Shown: one piece after another, positions 26,754 to 35,620 of the stretch
Layout of the letters: every line of letters begins with the position of its first letter
Position numbering within the stretch: position 1 is the first letter of the stretch
Assembly (NCBI GenBank): GCA_021775805.1
Contig: JAJFHD010000055.1
Coordinates: forward strand, 79,578-143,577
Direction: 5' to 3'
DNA from: Alphaproteobacteria bacterium
GTDB taxonomy: Bacteria > Pseudomonadota > Alphaproteobacteria > Rhizobiales > JAJFHC01
DNA length: 64,000 nt
Program-made: the position numbers and the translations under genes
Notes under the pieces: generated by a model
What the model saw: only the letters and a program-made list of their open reading frames with translations
What the model was told of the DNA's origin: nothing
The model's database searches: none

Positions 26754-27345
26754 CCAGCGGCACATTCAATCGGGATACTGTCAAAGACCCGTCCGCCGAA
26801 ACCGAAAAGTCATGCAGTGCAGACCACTCAAGCTTGTGCGGCGGCTTACCGGTCATGTCCCACCCCGTCGCATGAGACAATACCGCCCGGATGACGCCTT
26901 TATGTGTAACCGCGATAACATCGTTTCGGCTGTTGCGCGAAACCTCCCTGAGCCACTCTTGAACGCGGGCACGGACATCAAGAGGAGACTCACCGTTCGG
27001 CGGACGGAACAGGAGCCCTTTGTCTTCGTTGGCCTTCATTTCGATTCCGAACCTCTTGCGCAAGTCCCTCAATCTCTCGCCTTCCCAATCCCCCCAACTC
27101 ATCTCCATCAGACGGTCTTCGGTTGGAATCCGTTCGACCGGCGTGCCTGACAATATGGCCGCGGTCTCCAGGGTACGGTTCAGCGGGCTCGACAACCATT
27201 GCCTTGCGGCATAGGAGCGTGGCATGAGCAGGCGGGACAATTCGGCCCTTCCTAAATCACAAAGAGAGATATCTGTTCTCCCCTGAATGCGGCCCTGGCG
27301 GTTCCAGTCGGTCACGCCGTGTCGAATGAAGCCAATCTTCATCAC
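26746..27345 (-). CDS. Histidine phosphatase family protein
   Basis: This 199-residue protein has the RHG phosphohistidine motif near the N-terminus (IGFIRHGVTDWN). The second conserved part reads GRTDISLCDLGR, the acidic region is EMSWGDWEGE, and the second catalytic histidine lies in AVTHKGVIRAVL. It belongs to the phosphoglycerate-mutase-like phosphatases. In this setting, between glycosyltransferase genes, it may remove phosphate from a sugar phosphate, but that is inference. A GTG at 27345 overlapping the previous stop as GTGA, or the ATG at 27342, can serve as start. It overlaps the next gene by eight bases. Confidence 0.85.
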   Translation of the reverse strand: MMKIGFIRHGVTDWNRQGRIQGRTDISLCDLGRAELSRLLMPRSYAARQWLSSPLNRTLETAAILSGTPVERIPTEDRLMEMSWGDWEGERLRDLRKRFGIEMKANEDKGLLFRPPNGESPLDVRARVQEWLREVSRNSRNDVIAVTHKGVIRAVLSHATGWDMTGKPPHKLEWSALHDFSVSADGSLTVSRLNVPLDA

Positions 27346-28487
27346 TCGCCCCGTACCAAGTGCCGCACGGCATCATTGAGTATCCGAGCGGCGCCGGGCA
27401 GGCCCCTCTCCTGTGCTACGAACCTGCGCGCATTTTCAGAAAACACGCTGCGCATGCCTTTGTCTTCCAGCAATCGCGTCACGGCCTGCCTCATTGAATC
27501 GACCTGTCCGAGTGACGTCAGCAATCCGGTCTCGCCGTGCTCCACCACATCCGGCACACCCCTTGTATGCTGCGCGACAACTGGCAACCCGTAGGCCTGC
27601 GCTTCCAGAAATGCCATCCCGTATGCCTCGTTGCAGGCCGGCCAAAAGTACAGATCGCTGCCACCATAAAACGGTGCCAGCCGGTCCGGTCCGATCTCGC
27701 CGGCCCAATGTATCCGACTGTCGGGGATTCCGGAAAATCCTGCAACCACCGCCTCTCTGGCAACGCCATCACCCACAATCACGAGGTTCCACGATTTGTC
27801 GAGCATTCCAAAAAGCGTTTCGGCCATCATTGCGTAGCTCTGCGCCTTGTCGCCTTGTCGCATCATGGCCACCGCGAGAATGATCGGTGGTTCAGGGGCA
27901 AATCCCGACGCCGACAAGAGGGCTTCGCGCCAGGCTTGCCTTTCAGTTCCGTCAACCGTTGGTACCTGATCGAGAAACGGCGGCAGCTTTCTCAGACTCG
28001 CGTCCGAGCCCAGCAATCTGGATATCGCCCCTTGGTCTGTGCCGGTAAGGCAGAAGTTCAAGTCCGCGGCCTCCAAGGCCTGCACAACGGCGACAAAATT
28101 GTGTGCCCAAGGGCCTGCCCGGCGTTTTTCCGCGTGCGAAGCTTCCGCCGTGACATAGGGAATGCGCAGGGCTGCGGCAACACGCGGGCCGATCCAGTCC
28201 GGTGCCTTGTAGTAGAGATGATAGGTGAACCACAGGTCTGGAACGGCGATGCCGTCACCGGCCTCGTATCCGCAAATCAGTCTCTCTGCCTCTTGTTTTC
28301 CCGCCATGTCCAGTTCCAGTTGTCTGGAGCGATCCCCCTTGCCGTCATAAGCGCGAAGTTCCGATGCCAGTTCAACCGTGTGGCCGGCAGACTCCAGCGC
28401 CTTGATCAACAGCCGCGCAACACGCCGGTCACCAGACGGCACCGGATGCTCAGGCGACTTCAACGGGGCATAAAACGCAATGTGCAT
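27342..28487 (-). CDS. Glycosyltransferase, GT4 family
   Basis: The 381-residue protein is a GT-B retaining glycosyltransferase. It starts with MHIAFYAPLKSPEHPVPSGD, has VIVGDGVAREAVV in the donor domain, and carries the E-x7-E motif in NEAYGMAFLEAQAYGLPVV followed by TGLL. It probably transfers a sugar from a nucleotide donor to a lipid-linked or growing glycan on the cytoplasmic side. It sits 23 bases downstream of another GT4 gene and overlaps the histidine phosphatase gene. The specific linkage cannot be predicted. Confidence 0.87.
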   Translation of the reverse strand: MHIAFYAPLKSPEHPVPSGDRRVARLLIKALESAGHTVELASELRAYDGKGDRSRQLELDMAGKQEAERLICGYEAGDGIAVPDLWFTYHLYYKAPDWIGPRVAAALRIPYVTAEASHAEKRRAGPWAHNFVAVVQALEAADLNFCLTGTDQGAISRLLGSDASLRKLPPFLDQVPTVDGTERQAWREALLSASGFAPEPPIILAVAMMRQGDKAQSYAMMAETLFGMLDKSWNLVIVGDGVAREAVVAGFSGIPDSRIHWAGEIGPDRLAPFYGGSDLYFWPACNEAYGMAFLEAQAYGLPVVAQHTRGVPDVVEHGETGLLTSLGQVDSMRQAVTRLLEDKGMRSVFSENARRFVAQERGLPGAARILNDAVRHLVRGE

Positions 28488-28510
28488 TGCCAGACCTATT
28501 TTCCCAAGTC

Positions 28511-29806
28511 CTAACCGGAATGCTGTTCACCCGGACGCTCCGGCAGTCCCAGCTTCCTGGCCAGAACCGCGATGCAGGTTTCATGCGAAAAATTTTCCCG
28601 CACCCGTTGTCCACCAGCCTGCCCATACCGGCTTCGAAGCCCCGGCTCGCTGATCAGACGGATGAGCCCCTCGGTCATCGCCTCGTGGTCTTCCGGATCG
28701 ACCAGATATCCCGTCTTTTCGTGACGAATCAATTCGGGTATTGCGGAAACATTTGTGGCGATGCACGCCACGTTCTGGGATTGAGCCTCCATGAGCACGT
28801 TCGGAAGGCCATCGCGGTCGCCTGAACCGTCGATTTTGCTCATAAGGGCGAATATGTCGGCTTCCTGAAGTGCCGTCTTCACTTCGACTTGACTTTGAGC
28901 GCCGCGCCATTCGATCCGGTCGGACACGCCAGCTGTCTCAGCCATAAGCTCCAGGTCCCTGGCCAGTTCTCCGCCTCCAACATGAATCAATTTCCAGCTA
29001 AGGCCCCTTGGAAGCTTCGCCAATGCCGTGATGAGATCGTCATAGCCCTTCTTGGCAACCAGACGGCCAACCGAAACGATCCGCACGGGATCGTCCGGTT
29101 CCGCGCCGTCCGCAGAACGGTTGGCGCCCGACGGGGGGCTAAACCGGGAAAGATCGATACCGTGGTAGACCAGCGAAACTTTTCGCGGGCCACTGTAATT
29201 CAGAGAGTTGAGGTGATCACAACCGCTTTCCGTACATGTTACCCCCCAGGCCGCGTCTTCGATTTTCTCGGTCTTTTCCCAATCGGGTATCGTCCAGATG
29301 TCCTTGGCATGGGCGGAGAACCCCCACGGCAAACCGCGCATCAGCGCAGCATACCGAGCAGCGGAGGATGGCGTGTGAAGAAAATGGCTGTAGACGAAGT
29401 CGGTTGCCGCCGGCATTTCAACGGCCAGCACGAGGGCCTGCCCAAATCGTCTGATACGGTTTCGCGTGAAGTCGCGCCGCAGATCCCCGACAAAACGCCG
29501 CAGCGCGCCCCGGTAGCCTGGCAATCGTCTGACCGTCCACCACGACCGCAGCACCCGCAGTGGTTCCTGATGGAGATATTCCGGGAGATAAAAGACTTTG
29601 GCGGCTATTTCATCGTGGATCGGATGTCTCTTGGCATCAGTGGGATGTCGCAGCGAAAACAGGGTGATCGGCAAACCCTGTTGCTCAAGCTGATGAATTT
29701 CCTGAGCAATGAATGTTTCCGACAGCCGGGGATAGCCCTTCAGGACAGTCACCACATGTCTGGGGTTCATGTCCGTGTCTTCGGTGTCATCGTCACGAGA
29801 ACTCAA
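28511..29806 (-). CDS. Glycosyltransferase, GT4 family (WcaL-like)
   Basis: This 431-residue enzyme has the N-terminus of colanic-acid type transferases (LKGYPRLSETFIAQEIHQLE). Its C-terminal GT4 domain has VSVGRLVAKKGYDDLI and DGLPNVLMEAQSQNVACIAT, which carries the E-x7-E-like motif, then HEKTGYLVDP. The start is TTG at 29806, overlapping the stop of the gene before it (TTGA), or ATG at 29770. Similar enzymes act in exopolysaccharide assembly. It lies in the middle of six minus-strand glycan genes that diverge from the ABC-type gene at 31316. Confidence 0.87.
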   Translation of the reverse strand: MSSRDDDTEDTDMNPRHVVTVLKGYPRLSETFIAQEIHQLEQQGLPITLFSLRHPTDAKRHPIHDEIAAKVFYLPEYLHQEPLRVLRSWWTVRRLPGYRGALRRFVGDLRRDFTRNRIRRFGQALVLAVEMPAATDFVYSHFLHTPSSAARYAALMRGLPWGFSAHAKDIWTIPDWEKTEKIEDAAWGVTCTESGCDHLNSLNYSGPRKVSLVYHGIDLSRFSPPSGANRSADGAEPDDPVRIVSVGRLVAKKGYDDLITALAKLPRGLSWKLIHVGGGELARDLELMAETAGVSDRIEWRGAQSQVEVKTALQEADIFALMSKIDGSGDRDGLPNVLMEAQSQNVACIATNVSAIPELIRHEKTGYLVDPEDHEAMTEGLIRLISEPGLRSRYGQAGGQRVRENFSHETCIAVLARKLGLPERPGEQHSG

Positions 29807-31065
29807 AGTGCCGCCTTGTCCGGCCGATTGGAACCAAACAGCGAAAACCGGCGTTTCTGACGTCTATTGAGCCAGGGCGTGGCGAGGTCATTGACCCTGT
29901 CAAATCCACCAAGCAGCTTGGGAATAAATGCGTCGGAGGGGCGCGGCTGATCCATCAAGGTCAGCAGGGCATCGGCCATCGTATCGGGATCTCTTGGTCC
30001 CTCCTTTGCTTCCATCGGATCGACCAGCATGCGAATCAGGCCCAGTTCCTCGGCTTTCCTTGCCCGCAAGAACTGTTCGCGCCGTGGGACCGTTCTGGGC
30101 ACAACAAGGGCCGGCTTGTTGAGGGTCAGCAACTCACAGAATGTATTGTATCCCCCCATGGCGACAATGGCCTTTGCCTGATCCATCAGGTGTTCAACCT
30201 GAGCATGAAACACGATTGCATCCACATTGGGCAACTGTTCGGCACGCTCCTGGAATTCAACCTGCTTTTCCGCCGCCATGAACGGACCGAGCACCAACAG
30301 GGCCGGCAGCGGCAGGTCATTCCGGTTTTCATAGGCTGTGAGGACCCAGTCGATCAGCCCCTCACCGTCGCCGCCCCCACCTGTCGTTACCAACAGATAG
30401 TCCTCGCTGGTGACTTCCGGCCAATGTTTTGGCGGAATCGGCTGCGGCAGGCGCCGCGGCAGATAACCGGTATAGACTATCTTATCTGTTACCCGTTTTG
30501 GAACATCAAGGCCTTCGAGCGGATTATAGATTTCCTGCAGTCCATAGACCCAGACTTCATCGTAGAGTCTGTCAATTGCCGAAACCGCGCCTTTCCGGGA
30601 CCACTCCGGAGCCAGCAATTGAGGCTCGTCGAGCACATCTCTGAGGCCCAACACAATTCTTGTCCCGCGGCGCTTGAGCATTTTCAGCGTCGGTTCCATT
30701 TCACCGCGCAACCCCAACGGCTCCTTGTCGACAATCACGATGTCGGGGTCAAAAATATCGGCCGTGTGCTTGATAATCGACTCACGGATGCGGACCGTTT
30801 CGTCGATATTCAGATGAAGGTTCAGCGAGGTGTAGTCACCATTGCGCAGTTTGATGACACCGGGAACCCGCACGAAATCGACCCGTGAGCGAAAGTCAAA
30901 GGCACCGATAATCGGTGAACCGGTCAGGATAAGCGCGGACAAGTCAGGGTTGCGTTCCACAAGATCATGTGCAATCGCGCGACACCGTCTCAGGTGTCCC
31001 AGCCCGAACGTGTCGTGGCTATACAAAAGAATGCGCGAGCCGCTTTTGCGGGAGAACAGCCGCAT
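29803..31065 (-). CDS. MurG/GT28-like glycosyltransferase, first gene of the glycan run
   Basis: The 420-residue protein begins with ILLYSHDTFGLGHLRRC and has the donor-site features VTTGGGGDGEGL and AMGGYNTFCELLTLNKPALV, a GT28-like C-terminal domain. It resembles the enzyme at 25587-26753 in plan, which suggests an old duplication. It is the promoter-proximal gene of the minus-strand run, with 250 bases of non-coding sequence between it and the divergent ABC-type gene. Its stop overlaps the start of the next glycosyltransferase. I see no signal peptide or membrane anchor. Sugar specificity is unknown. Confidence 0.83.
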   Translation of the reverse strand: MRLFSRKSGSRILLYSHDTFGLGHLRRCRAIAHDLVERNPDLSALILTGSPIIGAFDFRSRVDFVRVPGVIKLRNGDYTSLNLHLNIDETVRIRESIIKHTADIFDPDIVIVDKEPLGLRGEMEPTLKMLKRRGTRIVLGLRDVLDEPQLLAPEWSRKGAVSAIDRLYDEVWVYGLQEIYNPLEGLDVPKRVTDKIVYTGYLPRRLPQPIPPKHWPEVTSEDYLLVTTGGGGDGEGLIDWVLTAYENRNDLPLPALLVLGPFMAAEKQVEFQERAEQLPNVDAIVFHAQVEHLMDQAKAIVAMGGYNTFCELLTLNKPALVVPRTVPRREQFLRARKAEELGLIRMLVDPMEAKEGPRDPDTMADALLTLMDQPRPSDAFIPKLLGGFDRVNDLATPWLNRRQKRRFSLFGSNRPDKAAL

Positions 31066-31315
31066 ATCCGGACACCTGTCTACTCAATATACTCGGGGCT
31101 TATTCGGAAGTGTTACCTGCCGCGTGACAATCCAGCTACATGTTCCCCCAAACACGCAGTCGCCAATCGAACTATTGCACAATTTTAGGTTGGTCGGAAC
31201 AAATATTCTCTTTACGGTGTGACTCTCGAGTTTGTTGGGGCTGGCCAGGGGGGCGACGAGATGGGGATTGCAGAATACGGTTGCAACGAATCCATCTCTA
31301 AGCAATTGTTTTCAT
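31066..31315. other. Divergent intergenic region between the glycan run and the ABC-like gene
   Basis: These 250 bases separate two divergent start codons and must hold promoters for both. The stretch is AT-richer than its surroundings near 31170-31215. I found no strong sigma-70 pair, inverted repeat or known operator by eye. Confidence 0.5.
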
Positions 31316-34060
31316 ATGGATAAAAGTCTCTTTAGGTACGTTTGGCGGTTCAGCAAGACGGAACAGATTTTCATTTTGATCATCGTTCTGGCGTCCATGC
31401 CATTTTATTTCATGTCGCTGAGCCTGCCAAAAACAATTGTCAACAAGGCTATTCAGGGCGAAGGCTTCGATCACCCTGAGGCGACCGCAAAGATTTTTGA
31501 GCTGTCATTCGACATCCCGGGATTCCTCTCCGGCGCCTTAGGCGAACAGATCACGGTGTTCTCCGGCATTGATGTCCAACGCCTGCCCTATCTGGTTGCC
31601 TTGAGTCTGATGTTCCTGGCCTTGGTCTGCATCAACGGGCTGTTCAAGTTCTACATCAATACCTTCAAGGGCCGACTTGGAGAGCGCATGCTTCGGCGCC
31701 TGCGCTATACCCTGGTTGATCGGGTCATGCGCCTGCCGCCACTGCATTTCCGCAAGGTCAAGGCGCCCGAAATCGCAACGATGGTCAAGGATGAGGTCGA
31801 ACCGCTCGGCGGATTCATCGGCGACGCCTTCATTCAGCCGATCTTTCTCGGCGGTCAGGCGGCCACCGCCATGGCGTTTATTTTGTTGCAGAGCTATTGG
31901 CTCGGTTCAATTGCCGCTGGTATTGTTCTGGCCCAGGCGTTCATCATCCCGCGTTTGCGCAAACGTTTGCTGGTCCTGGGCAAGGAGCGCCAGCTTGCCG
32001 CGCGCGCGCTGGCGGGCCGTGTCGGCGAGATCGTCGATGGTGTTGTGGAGGTCCATGTCAACGATACCACGAACTATGAGCGTTCAGGCGTCGCGGACCG
32101 TTTGGGCCGGATCTTCAATATTCGGTACGAGATTTTTCGCCGCAAATTTTTCGTCAAGTTTCTCAACAATTTCCTGTCTCAGGTTACGCCGTTCCTGTTC
32201 TATCTGGTCGGTGGCTACCTTGCGATTCGCGGCAACATGGATATTGGCCAGCTGGTTGCCGTCATTGCCGCCTACAAGGATCTGCCGGGACCGATCAAGG
32301 AACTAATTGACTGGGACCAGCAGAGGCTCGACGTTCAGATCAAGTACACGCAGGTCGTCAAGCAATTCGACCATGAGCATATGCTTGATTCCGCGTTGCA
32401 ACCGGTGGTGTCCGAAGTGGTGCCGCCGCTGACAGGCAACATCCAGGCGGCAAACCTGACATTACTGGACGACTCGGGAGCAAAACTGCTCGAAAATGCC
32501 AACTTCAACTTTGACATATCCGACCACATAGGTGTCGTCGGCAGCCTTAATGGCGGTGCCGAGCACTCGGCGGAATCACTGGTCCGCCTGCTGTCGCCGA
32601 CATCCGGCAGATTGAGCATCGCGGGTACGGATATTATGGAGATACCCGAAGCAGTCCTTGGCCGTCGGTTTGCCTATGTCGGGCCTGATGTCTATCTCGG
32701 GCCCACGAGTATCAGGGAAAACCTGCTCTACGGTTTGCGCTACGCGCCATTCCGCGATGCTGATTATGATGACGCCGAGCAGGTTTTGCGTGACGAGGCC
32801 CTGTCGGAGATCAAGGTCACGGGAAACACCACGCTCGATATCAACGCCGACTGGACCGACTATGAATCCGCCGGCGTCAACGGCTCCGAAGAACTCGAAG
32901 AAAAGCTGATCGACGTTCTCGGCAAAGTGGGCCTCGATGAAGATATCTATCGGCTTGGTCTGCGCGGGACTCTCGATACGGAAAGTGAACCCGGCCTCGC
33001 GACAAAGATACTCCAGGTAAGGCATGCCTTGCGGGAACGTCTCAACGAACCGCCTTTTTCCAAGCTTGTGGAACCGTTCGATCCCAGCCGGTACAATCGG
33101 CAAGCGTCAATTGGAGAGAACCTCCTGTTCGGCACATCCATCGGCAAGGAGTTCGCCGAACAAAATCTCGCAACCAACGCCTATACCAAAAGCATCATTA
33201 GTCAGCTGGACTTGGAAGGACCCCTGTTCGAAATGGGGCGCGGAATCGCAAAGACAGTGGTCGAACTGTTTGCGGACTTGCCGCCCGATCACCCATTCTT
33301 CGATCAGGTCAATTTTATGGAACCCGATGATCTGCCGCTTTACGAAGCCGCGCTGAACCGGATCGCGGATGTCGACGTAACGGGTGCGAGTGATGACGAT
33401 CGCGCCATGATACTGGCACTGCCGTTCTCGTATGTTGAGCCGCGATTGCGTCTGGGACTTCTCGATGAAGACCTGCAGAACAGGATCCTCGAGGCCCGTG
33501 TCGCGTTCCGGGAGGGGTTGCCGGAGGAGTTGAAGTCAACGATCGAGTTCTATGAACCCGATACCTACAATACCGTCGCGAGCCTGCAGGACAACATATT
33601 GCTAGGGCGTATCGCCTATGGCGCCGCCGAAGGCCCGGCACAGATCGGCAAGGCCATCGACGAAACTTTGGACGAATTGGGTTTGAGGTCGGCCGTTTTC
33701 CACGTCGGCCTGGACTACAATGTCGGCACCGGAGGCAAACGCCTCAACGGCAACCAGCGCCAGAAAATCGGGTTGGCGAGGGCTATTCTCAAACGTCCTG
33801 ATCTGGTCATTATCAACAAGTCTCTGGCCGGTCTGGACAAGCAATCCAAGGAATCGATTGTCGACGCCGTTCTTGAAAACGCCCGCGATGTCGGCGACGG
33901 AAGAAAACAGGGTATATACTGGGTACTGGCGGAAGCAGCCGACGCCCAGAAATTTGAACGCGTCATGGTCTTCGAAGATGGTTCTGTTGCTGAAAACGGC
34001 ACACCGGATGAACTGATCGAGCGTGGTGGCGCATTTGCCAAACTAATATCATCTTCGTGA
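31316..34060 (+). CDS. ABC-exporter-like membrane protein with degenerate, expanded nucleotide-binding domain
   Basis: The 914-residue protein has an ABC_membrane-type N-terminal half (about 1-345, several transmembrane helices; coupling-helix region ERMLRRLRYTLVDRVMRLP). The C-terminal half is a nucleotide-binding domain by plan but not by chemistry. The Walker A position reads GVVGSLNGGAEHSAES with no GKS/T (406-421). The signature is LNGNQRQKIGLARAIL and Walker B is LVIINKSLAGLD, with Asn-Lys in place of Asp-Glu. The H-loop region WVLAEAADAQ lacks histidine. About 340 extra residues lie between the Q-loop and signature and contain repeated copies of the SI.ENLL.G motif (465, 598, 756). I start at ATG 31316; a frame from 31232 has a non-membrane-like head. 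The cNMP-binding gene follows 37 bases later. Confidence 0.88.
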   Translation: MDKSLFRYVWRFSKTEQIFILIIVLASMPFYFMSLSLPKTIVNKAIQGEGFDHPEATAKIFELSFDIPGFLSGALGEQITVFSGIDVQRLPYLVALSLMFLALVCINGLFKFYINTFKGRLGERMLRRLRYTLVDRVMRLPPLHFRKVKAPEIATMVKDEVEPLGGFIGDAFIQPIFLGGQAATAMAFILLQSYWLGSIAAGIVLAQAFIIPRLRKRLLVLGKERQLAARALAGRVGEIVDGVVEVHVNDTTNYERSGVADRLGRIFNIRYEIFRRKFFVKFLNNFLSQVTPFLFYLVGGYLAIRGNMDIGQLVAVIAAYKDLPGPIKELIDWDQQRLDVQIKYTQVVKQFDHEHMLDSALQPVVSEVVPPLTGNIQAANLTLLDDSGAKLLENANFNFDISDHIGVVGSLNGGAEHSAESLVRLLSPTSGRLSIAGTDIMEIPEAVLGRRFAYVGPDVYLGPTSIRENLLYGLRYAPFRDADYDDAEQVLRDEALSEIKVTGNTTLDINADWTDYESAGVNGSEELEEKLIDVLGKVGLDEDIYRLGLRGTLDTESEPGLATKILQVRHALRERLNEPPFSKLVEPFDPSRYNRQASIGENLLFGTSIGKEFAEQNLATNAYTKSIISQLDLEGPLFEMGRGIAKTVVELFADLPPDHPFFDQVNFMEPDDLPLYEAALNRIADVDVTGASDDDRAMILALPFSYVEPRLRLGLLDEDLQNRILEARVAFREGLPEELKSTIEFYEPDTYNTVASLQDNILLGRIAYGAAEGPAQIGKAIDETLDELGLRSAVFHVGLDYNVGTGGKRLNGNQRQKIGLARAILKRPDLVIINKSLAGLDKQSKESIVDAVLENARDVGDGRKQGIYWVLAEAADAQKFERVMVFEDGSVAENGTPDELIERGGAFAKLISSS
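32993..33607 (+). repeat. Internal duplication inside the ABC-like gene
   Basis: Protein residues 560-606 (32993-33133) and 719-764 (33470-33607) align over about 46 positions. Shared positions include L..(K/R)IL..R.A.RE.L, then E(P)D..YN..AS(I/L)..N.L.G. The end of each copy repeats the motif found after the Q-loop at 454-473. The copies are diverged at DNA level, so the duplication is old. Confidence 0.7.
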
Positions 34061-34097
34061 CCCATTTTGGCGCAATGATTGACACACGGAGGGACCC

Positions 34098-34562
34098 ATG
34101 AGTCTCGTACACGAAGTAGACCTTTTGCGAAAAATACCGATTTTTGCAAAGATAGAACCCGGCAAACTAAAGCTTTTGGCCTTCACGTCGGAGCGAATTT
34201 CATTTGACGACGGCCAAACGCTGTTCTGGCAGGGCGATGCTTCAGACGCCGCCTACGTGATCATCGCCGGTGGCGCCGACGTGCTTGTAAACACGCCCAA
34301 CGGCGAAATCTCTGTCGCAAAACTTGATGAGAATGCTCTGGTCGGCGAAATCGGCATCTTTCTGGACCTGCCCCGCACTGCCACGGTGCGCGCAATCGGC
34401 GACGTGGAAACCCTACGGATCGAGAAGCGTAACTTTTTCCGGCTGATTGAGGAATTCCCGGAAATGGGCGCGGAAGTTGTCCGTGAACTTGCCCAAAGGC
34501 TGGCCCAGACGACCGCAGACTTGACAAAGACGCGCAATGAACTGTCGGCCCTCAGAAGTTAG
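34098..34562 (+). CDS. One-domain cyclic-nucleotide-binding protein
   Basis: This 154-residue protein consists of a single cNMP-binding domain of the CAP type followed by a short helix. The phosphate-binding cassette is visible as GEIGIFLDLPRTATVRA (about residues 83-99), with the Glu and Arg that contact the cyclic nucleotide. There is no DNA-binding helix-turn-helix, so it is not a Crp/Fnr transcription factor; it more likely binds a protein partner. The C-terminal helix AQRLAQTTADLTKTRNELSA could pair as a coiled coil. It follows the ABC-like gene by 37 bases with a good ribosome site (GGAGGG), so the two are probably co-expressed, and it converges with the epimerase gene. Confidence 0.88.
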   Translation: MSLVHEVDLLRKIPIFAKIEPGKLKLLAFTSERISFDDGQTLFWQGDASDAAYVIIAGGADVLVNTPNGEISVAKLDENALVGEIGIFLDLPRTATVRAIGDVETLRIEKRNFFRLIEEFPEMGAEVVRELAQRLAQTTADLTKTRNELSALRS

Positions 34563-34606
34563 CGGACATTCGCAAGTCAGCGATCGGCGATATCATCAGG
34601 CGGAGG

Positions 34607-35620
34607 CTAGTTCACTTTGTAGTAGCGTTTGTACCAGGCGACAAAATTAGAGAGGCCTTCTTCGATCGAGGTTTGAGGCGAATAGCCTGTAGCCTCCGAC
34701 AAAGCCGAACAATCGGCCCAGGTGCTGACGACGTCGCCAGGTTGCATTGGCAGATACGTCTTGATGGCGCGACGGCCGATGCACTCTTCCAAGACCTCGA
34801 TGTAGCGCATGAGCTCGATAGGCTTGCTGTTCCCGATATTGAAAATCCTGTAAGGCGCAACACCGCTTGAGTGCGGTGACGGTTCGAAGGCATCCCAGTT
34901 TTCGTCCCTGGTCGGAAGCACATCCATCACCGCGGAAATTCCGCGCACGATATCCCCCACATAAGTGAAGTCTCTCGTCATTCGGCCTTCGTTAAAAATC
35001 TCAATCGGCCGGCCGTTTATTATAGCGTCCGCGAATTTGAAGAACGCCATATCCGGCCGTCCCCACTCTCCATACACCGTGAAAAAGCGAAGCCCGGTTA
35101 CCGGCAGGTCATAGAGGTGGCTGTAGCTGTGGGCCATCACCTCATTTGCTTTCTTCGTTGCCGCGTAGAGTGAAACGGGATGGTCGACACTATGCTCCTC
35201 GGAGTACGGCTGTGTCTTGTTCGCGCCATAGACGGAACTGGTCGAGGCGAACACCAGATGCCCGGTCTGATGGTGTCGGCATGCTTCGAGGATGTTGGAA
35301 AATCCGACAAGATTGCTTTGCACATAAGCTTCGGGATGGTCGATGCTATGGCGCACACCGGGCTGAGCCGCGAGGTGCACGACCTGAGAAAACGAGTTTT
35401 CACCGAACAAGGTTGACAGGCCGGCTGTATCGCACAGGTCAACTTCGCCAAACTTGAAGCCGGGATACTCGGCCAACTGTTTGACGCGGTCCTGCTTCAG
35501 AGTGACATCGTAATAGGGCGTGAAGTTATCTATGCCCAAGACCCGCTTGCCCGCCTCCAACAAATATTTGGCAGTGTGGAAGCCGATGAATCCGGCTGCG
35601 CCCGTGACAAGAACAGTCAT
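34607..35620 (-). CDS. UDP-glucuronate 4-epimerase
   Basis: This 337-residue short-chain dehydrogenase-type epimerase converts UDP-glucuronate to UDP-galacturonate. It has the NAD motif TGAAGFIGFHTAKYL, the subfamily hallmark DNFTPYYDVTLKQDR, the catalytic Ser-Tyr-Lys triad in ASTSSVYG and YAATKKANE, and RFFTVYGEWGRPDMA. The preceding gene on the same strand, overlapping by ATGA, makes its substrate. The pair therefore supplies uronic acid donors, presumably to the glycosyltransferases encoded at 24829-31065. Other UDP-sugar epimerases are possible, but the DNFTPYYD motif favours the glucuronate enzyme. Confidence 0.9.
   Translation of the reverse strand: MTVLVTGAAGFIGFHTAKYLLEAGKRVLGIDNFTPYYDVTLKQDRVKQLAEYPGFKFGEVDLCDTAGLSTLFGENSFSQVVHLAAQPGVRHSIDHPEAYVQSNLVGFSNILEACRHHQTGHLVFASTSSVYGANKTQPYSEEHSVDHPVSLYAATKKANEVMAHSYSHLYDLPVTGLRFFTVYGEWGRPDMAFFKFADAIINGRPIEIFNEGRMTRDFTYVGDIVRGISAVMDVLPTRDENWDAFEPSPHSSGVAPYRIFNIGNSKPIELMRYIEVLEECIGRRAIKTYLPMQPGDVVSTWADCSALSEATGYSPQTSIEEGLSNFVAWYKRYYKVN

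Noticed and set aside
24829..31065. Glycan run considered as a recently acquired island
   Set aside because: No integrase, insertion sequence, tRNA or repeat borders, and base composition looks like the flanking genes.
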